Of a stretch of DNA of 64,000 nucleotides, positions 35,908 to 48,130 are shown one piece after another. How positions within the stretch are numbered: the first letter of the stretch is position 1; every line of letters begins with the position of its first letter. The notes below the pieces were generated by a model. The model worked only from the letters and a program-made list of their open reading frames with translations, was not told where the DNA came from and did not search any database. The stretch spans positions 10,349,105 through 10,413,104 of the forward strand of contig JALGQZ010000013.1 in NCBI GenBank assembly GCA_023105745.1. Reading direction: 5' to 3'. Origin of the DNA: Austropuccinia psidii. Its lineage: Eukaryota; Basidiomycota; Pucciniomycetes; Pucciniales; Sphaerophragmiaceae. The translations under genes were made by a program, and so were the position numbers.

Positions 35908-38100
35908 TGTGAGCCTGTGAGGTATGTTTAACATACCCATAAGGCCACAAATGATTTTATAAACAATTAAATTTGTGTTAAACAGACTTTTTAGTTGAAT
36001 TTAAAATAAAAAATAATAAAAAATAAGTATAACTTTTTTTTGGATAAACAAAGTTATAATTATTATGTCATTTTTGGATTCTACACCAAAAATAACCTAG
36101 GGTACACCCATAGGGTGTTATACCCAAAAACACTTATTTCTTGTGTTATTAGAAGATTTAAGAATCTCACAGTACTAATGTAGCTTTTTAACATTTTTTT
36201 AAAATTGTTAAATTTAAGCTTAATTAAGCTTAAATTTAAAGTTACATAAGGTTTATGCAACTTTACCAAAATTTTAGTTAAAATTGAGGTGTGGTGTATA
36301 TTTACTGAATTGGCTAAGGATTTGCCATACAGAATGTAAATCCTGCGTGAGCTCAATTTAAAAGGGTTTAAGGCCATAGTATGGCTTTAAATAAATAAAA
36401 GGGCAAAATCCACGCAAAAAGGTGGGACAAAGGAAAAAGACCAAATAGAGCTGGGGTACCCAACTTTTTGGATCTGCAAGGATTCAATTAAGGTTGTCCA
36501 CCTGTATTGGAGGATTTTCAACCTTATTTAAACTTTAAGATTAGACTTTGATCCAACCTTAAGGTTTAAACTGGTTTTATCCTAAATTGGACAGGAATTT
36601 CAAGCTGCCAAGAGGGTAAATCCCAATAAGCAGGCTTGGAATCAAGGTTTTAAGAACTGTCAAAGCTTAATCAAGCTTAAAAAGCTTAAATAAGCTTAAA
36701 ACTTTAAGGTTTCAATCATCAAAACCTTATCAAAACTTAAGGTTTTGTGTGTATTGCTATTTTATGTGGAAAAATAGTAATAACTTCAAAAATTCATTAA
36801 AAATCCAAATCTTAATGGATTTGCTTGAAAATTTCACACAGCTTAGAATTTAATATTATCAATATATAAATTAAATTTTAAGTATCTTTTATTAATAGGT
36901 TTCCTGGGTAATTAGCCTGGAAAATTACCTTTTTAATTAAGCTTAAAGAAAATTATGATTTCTTTAAAAATTAATTAAAAATTCAGTTTAAGAGATTTCT
37001 GCTTGAAACTCTGATTTTATGTTGTTCATGTGATGAACTTTAATATAAATAAACTTATTTTATATTAAAACTTAAAATAATTAAACTAAATGAGGATTAA
37101 AGTTACTTGGAGTTAAGAATAACACTGATAACTTTAAATTGGAAGTAAAAATAAGTTGCCTTAAGTTAAGAACTTAATTTTTAAGCATGGTTTTTCAGTT
37201 TTGACCTGAGCACGCCCTCTACATCCATTATGAATCATGAGAGCTGCTCTGTAGACATAAAAAGAGTCTTTTCATCACTGTTTTTGTCCATCATTCATAA
37301 TCAATCCAATCATATTAGAAATTTAAACAGGTAAAGTTTTATTAAAATATAAAATCTTATTATTAAAAGTAATTCTTAAGTTATTTTTATTCTTTATTTA
37401 TTAAATTAAAGAATTGAAGTCATAGAATTCAGATTATTGTTGTAATCATCTATAATAAATTTTATTATATAAAATTATCATCTTAAATATCTTTTAAAAT
37501 CCACAAATTCCTCTTAAAAACTCTTTAATCATAAATTTTAGTATAAAAAGTTGTTTTATCTTTGATTTTATTGATTTTTGGCGTGTTTTTAACTTATAAT
37601 CATTATTTAATATAATAACTGTTGTTTTATAACTTGTTGTATTAAATAAATCTTATAAGTAAGTTTTCTCTAAAAGTTCTATATATTTTTTTATCTAGTA
37701 ATAGTTTTTTTATATAGAATTTTATTCTATAAAGAATTATTTCTGCACAGTGTGTGATTAATTCTTTTTATAAATAATATTTATATTATTTATAAGTGGT
37801 TAATATTCTTATTTTCCACGTGTAATTGTCTCATTAAGAGCTTTACACTTCTTATTGTTATAATTGTCAGTGACTATAACAATAATAGAATAATTATAAT
37901 TTATTATAATTATTATATTTTTTTTATTATTATATTATTATAATAATAATTAAATTTATTTTTTTTATATAATTATTTTTAATAATTATATTTAAATTTG
38001 TGGTTATAATATTTCATTATATTATATTTTTCTACTGAGGACAGTCATAGTACTCTTGATATTGTTACTATTATCAAGAGTTTCATAGACAAACCTTACA
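35908..38100 (+). repeat. 3' LTR of the intact gypsy element
   Basis: A 2193-base LTR, nearly identical to 27094-29286. The CTTAG target-site duplicate follows at 38101-38105. Confidence 0.96.
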
Positions 38101-38105
38101 CTTAG

Positions 38106-40122
38106 CCTGTGAAGCAAATGATAATGCTTGTTTGTAGTGGGACAAGGAGAGTTGGCATGAAGATAAAGTGAGGAATATTTAAAAACAACAGTTTGAAAAA
38201 GAAAACTTACAAAAACAAATGGAGTTTTATGAGGAACAACACAAAATTAAATATGAATTTTAAAAATGAAAATGGAATTGTGAATTGTAGCTGAAGTAAA
38301 AGAAATTCCAGATGGATCTCACTATAGCAGCCTTGTAATCAAGAAGGCCAATTGCAAAGGTCAAATTTATTTTGACATTAATCAATAAAGAATAATACTT
38401 AATCATAATGTATTAGGTATAAATTATTTCATTTTGATTTGGTAATGCATACATACAACATATCAAATATTTTATGGTGCCAAGGATGATCAATGCATGT
38501 ATAGGTTGAGGACAACACATTAATTCATTGGTTATGATGGAAATTTATTCCTCAGGGTTTATCCCCTATGTCATTTGAATACCAAATATTAATGCATAAC
38601 TGGAAGTTTATTTCAAAAATTTTGATTTTGATTTCAACTTGAACTGGTGGGCTTATTCATAAAAAGTGTTAATCACTTTTCATCTGGAGGGATTTTTGAT
38701 GTCTGATCATTTTAAAATGGGTTTTTTGACACATATAAATTATGTTTATTTAGAATTGGGGCACAAATTTTAAATTGGATATTTTATTTAAAAATTGGTA
38801 TCTAAATTTTTTAAAAATTGCAATTGTGGCAACTTTTGCACTGAAATTTTATTTCCCAAAGACCAATGACAATTTTTTTAAAATTCCATTTCATTTCTCC
38901 CTCTTATTTTAATTTTTTTTTCAATTTTTTCACCAATTCAATTTCATTTCTCCCTTTTATTTTATTTTTATTTTTTTTTCATGATTTTTCCTTTCAATTA
39001 CCCCAATTTTACTGAACCAAAAAAACTCGTATTTATTTTAATTCTACACTCACAATTCCCTCACCAAAACTGATTCATTTTTTTTAGATTTTGAGACCTT
39101 TTTTTAAATTCTAATTTTCATCAATAAAAAAACTTCAGGTCAGTTTTTTGTGTCTTCATCCCCTTATTGTTCAATATTTCTTTCTTGTTTAACCATCATC
39201 ATCCTCTATCCACCTCAAATCCACCCCTTCCAAGTCCAACCCAACCATCACCCTAAAGCCCAACCAACCCTCCCAAATATCACTCTGGGAGGTTCTAGGC
39301 TATCTCCCTGCAAGAAGATTCCAAATCTATTCCAGGATTTTTTTAATTTTCACTTCTTAATGGCCCCCAATCAGGCCATTAAGTTATTTTTAGTTATTTT
39401 TTTTAAAGATTGTTCCAAATAAATTTGAGGCTCTTTTTTAATTTTTACTTCTTATTGGCCCCCAATCAGGCCATTAAGGTTTTATTAAATTAATGTTTTT
39501 AAATGGTTTTCATCATCCATAATGATAAAAGCAAACATTTATTATTATTATTTTCTTTCTTCCTCATGTATGCTGACCATTGGCTTTTTTGATTGTTTTT
39601 TTTTACTTCCTTCATCATCAATAATAACCACTTCAATTTTTTTTCATTTTCTTATGATTATTACTGATCATGTTCATTTTTTTTAATTCCTTGATGATAC
39701 TTACTAATCATTCTTTCTTTCTTTTGTTTACTTTTTTAATTTTTTGATGATAATGGTCAATCATTCTGATCTTTTTCTTAATTTCTTTTCCATTTTCTGA
39801 TTATAATGATTGATGATGATTATTCTTTTTACTTATTTTTTATTTCTTCATGATAATGGCTGATATTTGTTTTTTTATTTCTTTATAATTATGAAATCAA
39901 TGCTATTTTTTTTGGTTCTTTTATATTTTTTGATGATATAATATGATTATTCTGATTACTTTGCTTACCTTTTTTTAACTCTTTTAAAAAAATCATATAG
40001 GAGTGGATTATTTATAAGGGTTTCTTTGCAATGTCATCACATATCACTCCACTTCCATCATCCTTGAAATTGAAACAGAAATTCCTGATTTCTCTCTCTC
40101 TCAAAATAATTCTGATGATATA
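38106..40122. other. Interior of the decayed DNA transposon, mostly non-coding
   Basis: 38106-38270 reads, with stops, as a K/E/Q-rich segment (WDKESWHEDK, QMEFYEEQHKIKYEF) that continues the reading broken by the gypsy insertion. 38270-40122 is AT-rich with T-runs. A frame at 39150-39422 is low-complexity and unsupported. 39290-39480 has a short direct duplication around TTTTTAATTTT and GGCCCCCAATCAGGCCATTAA. Confidence 0.4.
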
Positions 40123-41376
40123 ATGGTTAGGACTAAACCAGATTCAGTACATCATCAGAATGAGTTTAAATATGATTACACTTTTATTACTCCTTTTTAT
40201 TTCATTGTTAGGACTAAACCAAATATAGAACATCATGAGGTTAATAATACCAAAACAAATCATAAAAGAAAGCTTTCCCAAATCCAAAGACAACATATCC
40301 ATGATTCAAAATGGGTCATGTCTCAACTTGGCCATTCCAACAGATCATATAAGAACATCTCATCCATCTCAATTGATAAGAAAGCAGCCAATTCCACATG
40401 GTTAAAACTTCCATCACTAAAAGCTCTACCCCATCCTTATTTAAAAATTGATAAAAGAAGCCTTTCTTACCTTTTGTCATTTATGAAATAACCCCATTTG
40501 GCAATTCATCTGGCAGCTCTCATATTTTACAAAACCTTGTAATTAGTTTAATCTGCTTATCCCAAAATTGGAAAGAAATCAAAACCAATAAACATTTTCT
40601 AGGTGTAATTATGAAAGTTATTGGCTTTCATATGGGTTCTGATTATGAAAAATCTGCAGGTGTATAATCTTTTTTTATTTTTATTTAATTATTTACTAAT
40701 TAATTTAAAAAATTATAGGTGTTTACTCCAAAAAACCTGGTTTGACATCTCATGAAATCAAAAAAGATAATGATTGATGGTCAAGAATTGAACAATATGA
40801 AGATTTCATTCTGTATAGAATTTGTCATTTTTCTAAATTAGTTGAAAATTAAAATAAAGAATTAATGGAAGCTTCAAAATTACCAAATTCCAGTCACCTT
40901 TAATGGACTTTGTCCAATAAAAAATAAGAATTCAAATCTTTTACCAATGCCATTTTCACTCAAGATGGATTTTTAAATAAGCCACATCAAGATGTCAATG
41001 ATCTCAATGCCTGGAATTATGGTATATTTTCTTTTTTCTCCAAAAAAACTTTTCATCCACTTCTAACTGTATTCACCCCAACTGGACATGGCTTGCGCTT
41101 CCCCTAATTGAAAATGGAGATTGGTTTTTCAAAAGAAAACCTGGAATCATGGAGATCCATTGGAAGGAATCATCAATGGTTTGTAATAAACCAAATCCTC
41201 CTACATGAATCTTCAATCATCAAGAAATTACTCATTTTTGGATATTCTTTTCAAATCAACCATAAATTATTTAATGTAGGTAAGAAATGTTTAAAAATTC
41301 CACCTACTAAAATTAACTCAAAAGTAAATGGTTACTTGGAGAGAAATATGAAGGACCGAAAGAGAGCTAAAAAGTA
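40123..41376 (+). pseudogene. Tet-like 2OG-Fe(II) dioxygenase pseudogene
   Basis: The frame starts at ATG 40123 and after a frameshift near 40480 reads through a region ending SDYEKSAG. An intron-like gap follows (donor CAG/GTGTAT about 40663, acceptor ATTATAG about 40719), then VYSKKPGLTSHE. Downstream, with stops near 40776, 40852 and 40900, comes the core: FTNAIFTQDGFLNKPHQD (the HxD iron-binding pair), WNYGIFSFFSKKTFHP, TPTGHGLRFP, and in another frame GIMEIHWKESSM. This order matches the Tet-like 2OG-Fe(II) oxygenase proteins that are numerous in Puccinia, which are related to TET/JBP enzymes that oxidise methylated bases. The distal iron-binding His is not recognisable and several stops are present, so it is inactive. 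Family assignment is by recognition only. Confidence 0.65.
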
Positions 41377-41466
41377 ATAATTGTATATAGTTTCTTTTAT
41401 CAACAACATCTCCACTCCATTTTAGGCCTTTAAATTTAGCACATAAGTAAATATTCATGATGAAAT

Positions 41467-42533
41467 TCACAATTGATTATCTTGCCATTCCAAAGTAATA
41501 GATTTAATTTTCTCATGCATCTTTAAAAGATCTTCCCCATTGTAATTATTGTACAGAGCTTCTGCTTTTGGTGGATCATCATCTTTGTATAAATCAAACC
41601 ATTCATCTCCAACTTGTGCTAACATATTATGTAAAATTGTACAAGAAACAATGCAACTAACAAAGTATTTGATTTCTTTATTATCACTCATTTGATTTAA
41701 CATGTCTCTTAGAAAAAACCACTTTCCCTTCAAAATTCCAATGGCATGCTCAACTCTGACCCTTGATTTTTTTTAGACAATAATTGAAAGTAAAGTTGTC
41801 TTCATTCTGTGCCACAACTCTCTTATAAGCTGGAACAACCCAAGGAGAGCTTGCATATGCTACATCAGCTAATAATCACTGATCTTTTTCTTAAAATTCT
41901 TGAGGTGTTTGTGCTATTTTTATATGTTGATATAAATTTTAATCATGAAGTGAGCCAGTAAAACCCACATATAGAGAAGTGAACTGTTTGTTTATATGGA
42001 AAACCAGTTTTATTGACATGAAATACCTTCATTTTGAAAAATCAGTCCAAATGAAATCAAGTATGAAAATTCAAAATCTTACCTATCTTTAAAATAAAAA
42101 TAGGCTTCATCATCATTGGGGGGCCATTGTGATAATGGTATTAGACTCCCATGAATAAATCAAATGCACCCAGGGAAGCCTTCCACCTGCATAACTTGAG
42201 AAATCTCTCTGCATTGTTCTATTTCTGGCCAAAAAATCATTTTTCTCTTTGAATCAATTAATATTCAAATCAATCTTTGAGTGTACAAAACAATAACCCC
42301 ATGGTTAATTCCAAACAACATTGCAATCTTCCTCAAAGTGGCCCATTTCCATTTGATCCTAAACTTGATAGTGTCACAGCCAATTGTATGAAAGGATTGT
42401 GTTGTTGTTTTTGTGATGAATTTTGAAATGTTTCATCATCCTGAATTTGTGCTACCAATTTTTCAAATGCAACATGTGTGGTATGACAAAGCTGGAAAAA
42501 CTTTTGAGATGATAAGGTTTGTAAATCATTCAT
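41467..42533 (-). pseudogene. PIF/Harbinger (DDE_Tnp_4) transposase pseudogene
   Basis: The minus-strand order is: start at 42533 (MNDLQTLSSQKFFQLCHTTH), LVAQIQDDETF, then after a frameshift LRKIAMLFGINHGVIVLYTQ, GFPGCI, FIHGSLIPL, SLYVGFTGSLHD, LLADVAYASSPWVVPAYKR, NFTFNYCL, RVRVEHAIGILKGKWFFLRD and SCTILHNML, ending at 41467. This is the layout of HARBI1-like DDE transposases. The first catalytic position, normally the Asp in F(I/V)DG.LIPL, is His here, and several stops and frameshifts interrupt the frame, so it is dead. Its position close to the right terminal repeat fits the element at 25914-43012. Confidence 0.85.
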
Positions 42534-42984
42534 TGTTTACATGTAATGTGATGGATATCTTGAACAAGGATTGATGTATTGTTGTGATGTTATCATATCT
42601 AATAAGGTTATATCTTCCTGGATATCAGAATCACTATCAGAGCTAAAAGCATCAATGAACTGCAGTAATTTTAATGTCTGAAGTAAAGGTAACCTTTGGG
42701 ATGCCTCCAGCATTGCAAATGATGAAAATTTCTACATTTGATTCAATTTGAAATGAAATACTTTAAAAAATGACCAGCATATTCAGATATTATGCAAGAG
42801 GGGGGAAGTTTTATGCAATTTAACATGCACTTACTGAGGTATGTGTCAAAAAAATGATGCTTTAACTGAAGCTAAAGGCAGAATTTTGGTATCCCAAAAT
42901 GGGATTTGGAACAGAGGTGTGGGATTTCCCAAATCCCAAAAAGTTAATGTGGAATTTGGCAAAAAAAAACTCAGGATTTTGAGT

Positions 42985-43012
42985 GTGGGATTTGGTAACT
43001 TTGACACCCCCT
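42985..43012. repeat. Right terminal inverted repeat of the DNA transposon
   Basis: GGATTTGGTAACTTTGACA followed by CCCCCT is the reverse complement, with one change, of the left end starting at 25914. Inside it are several GGGATTTGG / CCAAATCCC words (42895-42990) that could act as subterminal binding sites. Confidence 0.7.
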
Positions 43013-44164
43013 AAATGTAACATTTATATTTCATTTTTTCAATATAAAAAAAGAAAAAGAAAAACCTATCTTTTCTTACAGTGTGTATATAAATTAAGGC
43101 CTTTTCTCATTGAGGAGAACCCAAGCACACCATCTATTACTATATCCTGTACCTATAAGATCTCCAGATAATTTTTACAATTTTTTTATGCCTTATAAAT
43201 CACCAGGTCCAGGAGAGGATAATGAAATTAAAAAAGACTACAAAATATCTTTGTCAGTCCAATACCTTTCCCACTTTTTTTATTTTTTCTCTTTTCGTCT
43301 TTGCCCTCTGTCTTTCCAACTTTATTTTTTTCTAATGTTTTTATATTTTGTTTTGTTTTGCTTTTCTCATTTCATACATGATGCATGGGGTTTTGATTAG
43401 TCCCCTCTAACCCCAAATTTGGTCTTATAGCGGAAGAGAGGAAGGGAATCCCTTGAATTTTAATTTTGGGCACCATTGGCTTTAAATTGTAAATTATTTG
43501 AAATTAATTTGTTTTATTTTGAAGAATTAAGATTTCCTTCAAAAACGACTTACCTAAGCAACTGTCCTTTTTAGCTATCTTACTCCAAGACTTGAATCCC
43601 CTTCATTTATTTATTTTTATATATCTATTAGTTTATTTTTTTTGGAAAAATTACTTTACTTTTGTTATTTGTGTAATGGGTGTTATGCGTGATTTGTTTT
43701 TTTCATTAGCATTTGTTTTTTAAAATATTAGTGATAATACACATTTCCGATTTTGTCTTTGATGATTTCAATCATTTTAGATTTACGTTTTTCGTTCAAA
43801 AATTTTACAAAGACTTTCATCTTTTTTCTATTATACTTATACTTGATTTATTTACTCCTTTTGCAATTTATTTCTAGTCAACTTAAATCATCCAACAAAA
43901 TGATATAATTAATTCTTTTGGAGGCAAAATAAAACAAACATGCCTTAACCTGTTCCTCTTTTCGCCTACACTTCTCAAAAATAGCTCCTCAAAGTTCTTT
44001 CTTTGAACAATTCAAAAAAGCACTCGTGCTTTTTCCTTAATATGTCATTAAAATATAAGTTAACACCTTAAAACAAAAAAATACTACAGTTTATATATAT
44101 ATTATATGAGCTTTTAAAAGACATCCTCTCTGCTTACTTTCTCTTGTACAAGTCATCAATTTTA
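43013..44164. other. Gap between transposon and forkhead gene
   Basis: 43013-43065 is the inverted copy of the flank at 25030-25106. The remainder is AT-rich and without a recognised gene; frames at 42983-43400 lack motifs. Since the forkhead gene is on the minus strand, its 3' UTR and terminator should lie in the right part of this gap. Confidence 0.45.
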
Positions 44165-45756
44165 TTAACCATTTGAAAGTAATTGGATTTGATTTTGGAG
44201 TTGATGATGATGGCAATTATGATGATTTGTAATAATTAAATTGTTGTCAGATTCGAAATTATTGTCATGTTGATTTTGATTGATTTCAATTGTTGATGTA
44301 GTAAAATTATTAAAAGATGAATTATTGATATTATTATCATTGGTTATTGTTTTCAAATTATTCTTCTTTTTAATTTGTTGCTCTTTGAAATGCCGACCTA
44401 GAAAGTCTTCATCTTGCTTCGCTTTAGCTGTCGTTCTCCTCTTTTTCCCTTTAAAATTTTGAACCAAAAGTCATTTTAAACCATTCATACAAAAAAGATT
44501 CAACAAGATACTCTTACATAACGGTAAATCAATAATTGACCACCAATCTCCTCTACCAGGTAAATGATTCAATCTTGGGATTTTGACAAAGCATGAATGT
44601 GACGTTAAAACATTTCTCATCGTTGCTTTCCATGATTCTGATGCAGTCAAAAAATATCTTCACGGAATAGAACAGGTTAGCAAAAGCCCTTTTTTATTAG
44701 GAAAGAATAAAGTTTTACTCACGGGTATTTTTTTTCGATTACTTTAAAAATTTCTGCAGCTGTCATTTTTCCACTCGGATGTGATAGGATGGCTTCTTTT
44801 GCTAATTCAGGGAACGTTAACCGAGGTCTTTCTAAAGTAACAACTTGTATTGAATCAAGCAGACTTGGTATGATTGAAATTTCATCAATTTGATCATTAA
44901 TGAGTGTATGTGATGATGGTAGTGGCAAATTTAATCTTCTGCCGACGTTACGGTTACCTGAAGCTCGTGTTCGTTTGTCTATTGATCCGGTTGATAAAAC
45001 ATTAGGAGGTCGGTTTGAGACAGTTGGCCTTTTGTTTTGAGTGCCAATTGGTGATTGTGATTTTGAGAGTCGATTGATGGGTTTTTGAGCAGGAGTTAGT
45101 TTAGATTTTTGACATGGTGTCGGTGGTGGGGGTGGGGGCGGTAGAAGAGGAGTGAGGGTAGTTTGAGCAGGTAACGGATGGACAGGTATATCACCTGAAT
45201 CAGTCAATTGGATCAAGCCATTTAAGCTTATACTAATTTGTTCTGATAATGCTTTTTGTCTTGTTTGTTCTTGCGCTAGTTTTTGGCTTTCTAACTCTAG
45301 TCTTCTTTGTTCTTCAGCAAGTTTGACTGCTTTTTCTATTTCTACTTCTAATAATTTTGCAGCTGTAAGACATTGATCCATATGATCTTGTGCGTGGAAT
45401 GATTCATCTGAGCTTGCTTCGGATTCCAATTGATTTTCTTCTTGATGAGTTTGAGACTCTTGAGTAGTTTCATCAATTAAATATTGTAAGATTTCACTCA
45501 ATTCAGCTTCTTCTGCTGACCGTTTAGCTTTATTGGTATTCAAATCGGAATTTTGGTCTAGTCTTGTTTCTTCCTTTTGAGTTGCGACTTGGTCCGGAAA
45601 AATGGATGCAATTAGTTTATCAAAGTCTACCGCGGTCGGCATAAGACTGTTGGACACATGACAAGATTCATCTTGAGTATTGTGACTTTCATTATTGTCT
45701 TTATCGTTGGCATTATCATTATCATTATTATTGTTATTATTATTATTATTATCATT

Positions 45757-45827
<71 letters not shown>

Positions 45828-47606
45828 GGTCACCATCATCACCGGTAGTTTCTTTTTCTTCTTGAACGTTCGCTTGAACTTCTTTTATAATATCGTCAAA
45901 ATTAATGACTGGTATAGCCATTGGTTCAGGAGGGTTGAAAGGTGAAACTTGATTACACGCATTCTCTGATGGATTTACTTGATCTTGCTGCTTTTGAGTC
46001 ATTTGAGGAAGACAAGCCACTACATCTGCTAAGGCGGCAGCAACTTGTTCCTCTAAACTCAAATTTTTGGCTAAAGATGGGTTGAGGTCAGATGAACCTG
46101 TGCTAGGGACATCAGAATTTGTAGAGGGTGTGATGATAGGTTTAAATATTGTTGATTTTACACGACTGGAGGGTATCTTCATCTGAGGGGTTTGAGGGCG
46201 AGAAGGTCGTGTGTTGGAAAAAGTCGGTCGACGGTTTGAAGGGCTCGAGTGAGATTGGAAGGTCGGGGGGAGCAATGTTTGAACGGAAGATGGAGGAGGA
46301 TGACGAGACTGATTAAATCGAGAGGTTTGAGATCGACGAGAAGTTGAGTCACCAAGTATTGCAGTTAGTGAAGAGCCTAATCTGGGTTGTAGTAAGTTTG
46401 AAGTGATGGGATGATGAGCTGATGGAGTGATTTCATCTGAACTTGATTCGGATTCAGATTCCAAAAGTTCAACAGTATTTTGACTTGGCTTATTTTGTTG
46501 TTTATGATTATAAGAAGGAAGTCCGAATTTAGCATTGCGAATTGCGGCAATTGCAGGCGACCAACGAGCCTGAGTAGACAAATTTAAATTTGGTGGTAAG
46601 ACAGGTCTTTTAGCAATGGTTGGAATATTCATTTTATCATTATGAGTAGATGATTTAGATCTATCAAACAAATAAAAAAGCTAGTTGAGAATTCGTTTTT
46701 TTTTCTCGATTTAGTCGACAAAATGAATTGAGGACTAACTTTGATAATCTACCCTTTGTTGGATCTATGGCGGTATCTACGATATAATAACTAACGTTAC
46801 CTTGGCCTTGAACATAAACTCTGACAAAACACTCCTTGACGCTTAAGTTATGAGCAATAGCCGATTTCCAAACTTTAGTTTCGTATTCTGATGTTAAGCG
46901 AAAGTATTCCCAACGTTTAGAGACTACTTTACAGATTTCATCACGTGTCATCATGCCATAATCACTACCTAAAATGGCGGCCCTGATAATAGCCCACCAA
47001 GGATAATTAGGTTGTTGACCTGGAGGAGGATTAGCTAATTGATCGAGTGAACAATTGTTGATTTGAAAAGTAGATGAGGATGGTGGGAGTGAAGATTTAG
47101 GTTGAATTGAAGAAGATAGCTGAGGGTTTAACTGATCACATCTTGAGATTGATTGGGGTGATTGGGGTGTTGATTGATTGATTGAATGAGAATTAGATGA
47201 GATAATTTCTAATGATGGATCGATTTGAGGAAGACTGAAGGAGTTGGAATTGACTTGAATGTTTGACGATGATGATGAAGATGGTAAAAGATTATTTGAT
47301 GGAAGGGATAAACTTGTAGGATCATTTAATAAAGAATTGATCAAATCTGAGAGATCTTGAGAATGATCTGGAATGGATCGATTTGAAGAAAGATTAGAGA
47401 ATTGGATTGATGATGGATTTTGATTTTGATTTTGATTTAATAATTCATTCAATTGTTGATTGATCAGTCGATCTGTTAGAGATTCTAGATTATCATGGAA
47501 ATGATTTATTGAGTCATTCATCTCTGGATTTTCCGTTTTGCTTTGATCTTGATCCTCCTTATCCTCATCCTCCTCATGATCATCGTCCTCATCGTCATCG
47601 TCATCG

Positions 47607-47643
<37 letters not shown>

Positions 47644-47850
47644 GAGCATCATGATCTACAAGTTGATCTTTTTCACCTTTCTCATCTTGATAGGTCTCAT
47701 CAGTCAAGGTTGATTGATTTTCTGATTTGGAATCAAATATTTCCATCGATATAGCTTCAAGATCCTGTTTTTTAATGTAGATCAAATCAATTATCAATGA
47801 TTATTTTGTAAGATGGAGTAAGATTCTCTCACAATCGGTATTGCTTCCAT
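44165..47850 (-). CDS. Transcription factor with two forkhead domains
   Basis: My gene model is five exons on the minus strand: 47850-47833, 47764-46740, 46660-44723, 44657-44518 and 44448-44165. Introns of 68, 79, 65 and 69 bases have GT...AG borders, and the total is 3405 bases (1134 codons plus stop). The start ATG at 47850 is a guess; ATG 47746 is an alternative. The protein has N/D-rich tracts near residue 50, then forkhead domain 1 at about 260-345 (NYPWWAIIRAAIL, WKSAIAHNLSVKECFVRV). A long disordered linker with a run of about 24 Asp follows, then forkhead domain 2 at about 955-1045 (RLTFPELAKEAIL, ESWKATMRNVLTSHSCFVKI), split between exons 3 and 4 with the splice restoring KKYP-YFLTA. 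A basic segment (KKRRTTAKAK) and an N/H/Q-rich tail end it. Forkhead proteins bind DNA by a winged helix. This looks like a host gene and not mobile-element cargo. Confidence 0.85.
45757..45827. repeat. Trinucleotide microsatellite (ATC/GAT)n inside the forkhead gene
   Basis: About 24 uninterrupted ATC repeats on the plus strand read as GAT (Asp) codons on the minus strand, next to an ATT/AAT (Asn) run. It encodes the poly-Asp/poly-Asn part of the linker. The length is probably polymorphic. A second, ATT, run lies at about 47610-47641. Confidence 0.95.
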
Positions 47851-48130
47851 GATAGGTTTTTAGTTCTTCTTCGAGTATTTTATTCGAAGGACCGTGTGAT
47901 GATCCAATTTCTTCGATCGTGTATATCGTTGGGGAAGTTGCCAATGATTTATATTTCTTGATGGGAGCTGCTGAGATCCTGCGAGGAATCTTGCGACGGA
48001 ATCTTCAGAATCTTCAAACGCCTCGATTTGCGCAGGAAATCTCAAGGCAACACTCAAATTTGGCACTTTTCTTCATAATTCTTCAGCCTCAACTGGCCCA
48101 AGATCATTGCATTCTGCTTTAAATTTCATT
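47851..48130 (-). promoter_or_regulatory. Upstream region of the forkhead gene (5' UTR/promoter candidate)
   Basis: This block is less AT-rich than its surroundings and lies directly upstream of the forkhead start. A 68-codon minus-strand frame (48066-47860) lacks an ATG at its start and reads like possible coding or leader sequence. I cannot tell 5' UTR from an extra upstream exon. Confidence 0.35.

Larger units (their letters stand above)
27094..38100 (+). mobile_element. Complete, young Ty3/gypsy retrotransposon, TSD CTTAG
   Basis: The 11,007-base element has two 2193-base LTRs (27094-29286 and 35908-38100) with TGTGAG...CTTACA ends and a perfect 5-bp target-site duplication CTTAG (27089-27093 and 38101-38105). 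The LTRs have equal length and I noticed only two substitutions (a C/G around 27153/35967 and an A/G around 27369/36183). It contains a primer-binding site, an uninterrupted 1922-codon gag-pol, a purine tract and an overlapping spliced ORF. Everything needed for movement appears present, so it is recent and possibly active. Confidence 0.96.
25914..43012. mobile_element. Decayed PIF/Harbinger-like DNA transposon with nested insertions
   Basis: The left end reads AGGGGGTGTCAAAGTCACC and the right end is its reverse complement with one change, inside 42985-43012; about 25 of 26 end positions match. Between them, near the right end on the minus strand, lies a DDE transposase of the PIF/Harbinger (DDE_Tnp_4) type, and on the plus strand a broken Tet-like oxygenase. 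The complete gypsy element 27094-38100 is inserted within it. I could not find an exact 3-bp target-site duplication, so the true ends may lie further out in the inverted flanks. Treating the whole span as one element is inference. Confidence 0.6.

Noticed and set aside
45627..45945. Poly-Met and poly-Ile frames on both strands
   Set aside because: They are shadow translations of the ATC trinucleotide repeat inside the forkhead gene.
47860..48066. 68-codon minus-strand frame upstream of the forkhead gene as a separate small gene
   Set aside because: It has no ATG start and lies where the 5' UTR or first exon of the forkhead gene is expected, so it is treated as part of that upstream region.
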